Below are positions 50,933 to 51,073 of a DNA stretch of 51,073 nt, in pieces. Position 1 is the first letter of the stretch. Every line of letters begins with the position of its first letter. Position numbers and translations under genes: made by a program. Origin of the DNA: TMED26 sp002694075 (lineage in GTDB: Bacteria > Pseudomonadota > Alphaproteobacteria > Thalassobaculales > Thalassobaculaceae). The stretch is taken from NCBI GenBank assembly GCA_036160575.1, contig JAYYDT010000132.1, positions 1 through 51,073 of the forward strand, given 5' to 3'. The notes below the pieces were generated by a model. It was not told where the DNA came from. It saw only the letters and a list, made by a program, of their open reading frames with translations, and made no database searches.

Positions 50933-51073
50933 ATGATTTCCGCATTGGTTGACCGCGCCAATAAACGCACCGTGACCCTGACCCCGCTCAACGCCGACGG
51001 TCTGGCGGCGTGGCGCACGACGGCGACGCCGGCGGCGCGCGCCTGGTTGGCCGGCCACGCCTTCACCGCCGCC
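50933..51073 (+). CDS. Leucyl aminopeptidase-like protein (N-terminal 47 residues only)
   Basis: The frame from the ATG at 50933 is open to the window end. GGAGG lies 5 bases upstream. The visible part, MISALVDRANKRTVTLTPLN, then ADGLAAWRTTATPAARAWL and AGHAFTA, resembles the N-terminus of alphaproteobacterial M17 leucyl aminopeptidase-family proteins. The catalytic domain is outside the window, so the call rests on N-terminal likeness alone. If correct, a peptidase lies next to the peptide-degradation operon. Confidence 0.6.
   Translation, partial: MISALVDRANKRTVTLTPLNADGLAAWRTTATPAARAWLAGHAFTAA

Overview
The window is about 51 kb of GC-rich, tightly packed bacterial chromosome. The gene content points to an alphaproteobacterium, most like the Rhodospirillales. 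The signs are divergent lysC/ubiG, an SdhAF4-type DUF1674 protein, a class I lysyl-tRNA synthetase (lysK), ffs-dnaX-ybaB-recR in one block, a RegB/RegA redox pair, rhizobial-type asparaginase, and DUF2125 and DUF2333 proteins. I see no phage genes, transposases, integrases, CRISPR arrays, tRNAs or rRNAs. No gene-free stretch exceeds about 240 bases. The species cannot be named from this sequence alone.

Layout. 1-9.3 kb: truncated rodZ-like gene, lysC, ubiG coupled to sdhAF4, a quinone-oxidoreductase-like enzyme, asparaginase, a TrmH-type methyltransferase, an IalB-family secreted protein, rlmN, a Bax-inhibitor-1 membrane protein followed by the one convincing intrinsic terminator, and a SPOR-type lipoprotein. 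9.3-13.1 kb: a catabolic patch with a zinc alcohol dehydrogenase, an MFS carrier and an enolase-superfamily sugar-acid enzyme. 13.1-18.3 kb: DNA repair and replication (rmuC, recR, ybaB, dnaX), the 4.5S SRP RNA gene, and nudC. 18.3-25.1 kb: DapA-like aldolase/lyase, SCO1/SenC, cobalamin assembly (phosphatase, cobS, cobT), a Nudix hydrolase, and regB-regA with a possible leader ORF. 25.1-35.2 kb: a degenerate EAL-like protein, nitroreductase, lysK, a DinG-type helicase, a CoA-transferase, a small membrane protein, DUF2333 and a metallo-beta-lactamase-fold hydrolase. 35.2-42.7 kb: a YddG-like exporter with an upstream small ORF, a GST, gloB, a second enolase-superfamily enzyme, a methyltransferase, and an aromatic amino acid operon (chorismate mutase, hisC-like aminotransferase, tyrA). 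42.7-51.07 kb: DUF2125, then a five-gene operon chaC - M81 peptidase - M81 peptidase - gamma-glutamyltransferase-fold enzyme - MATE exporter, then a convergent GST and the start of a leucyl-aminopeptidase-like gene.

The best candidate for an undescribed system is the 43.7-50.2 kb operon. It joins a glutathione-type cyclotransferase, two tandem paralogues of the microcystinase-C (M81) family, a GGT-fold Ntn hydrolase lacking the residues that normally clamp a gamma-glutamyl group, and a multidrug/toxin exporter. GST and aminopeptidase genes lie next door. Together they look like an intracellular pathway for dismantling an unusual (iso)peptide or conjugate and expelling a product. That reading is inference. 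The second theme is redox control: RegB keeps its quinone-site motif and redox cysteine, SenC/SCO lies nearby, and an FNR-like dyad overlaps the rodZ promoter.

One layout feature stands out. All ten convergent gene junctions in the window are either 4-base stop-codon overlaps or gaps of at most 9 bases, with no room for a terminator between the genes.
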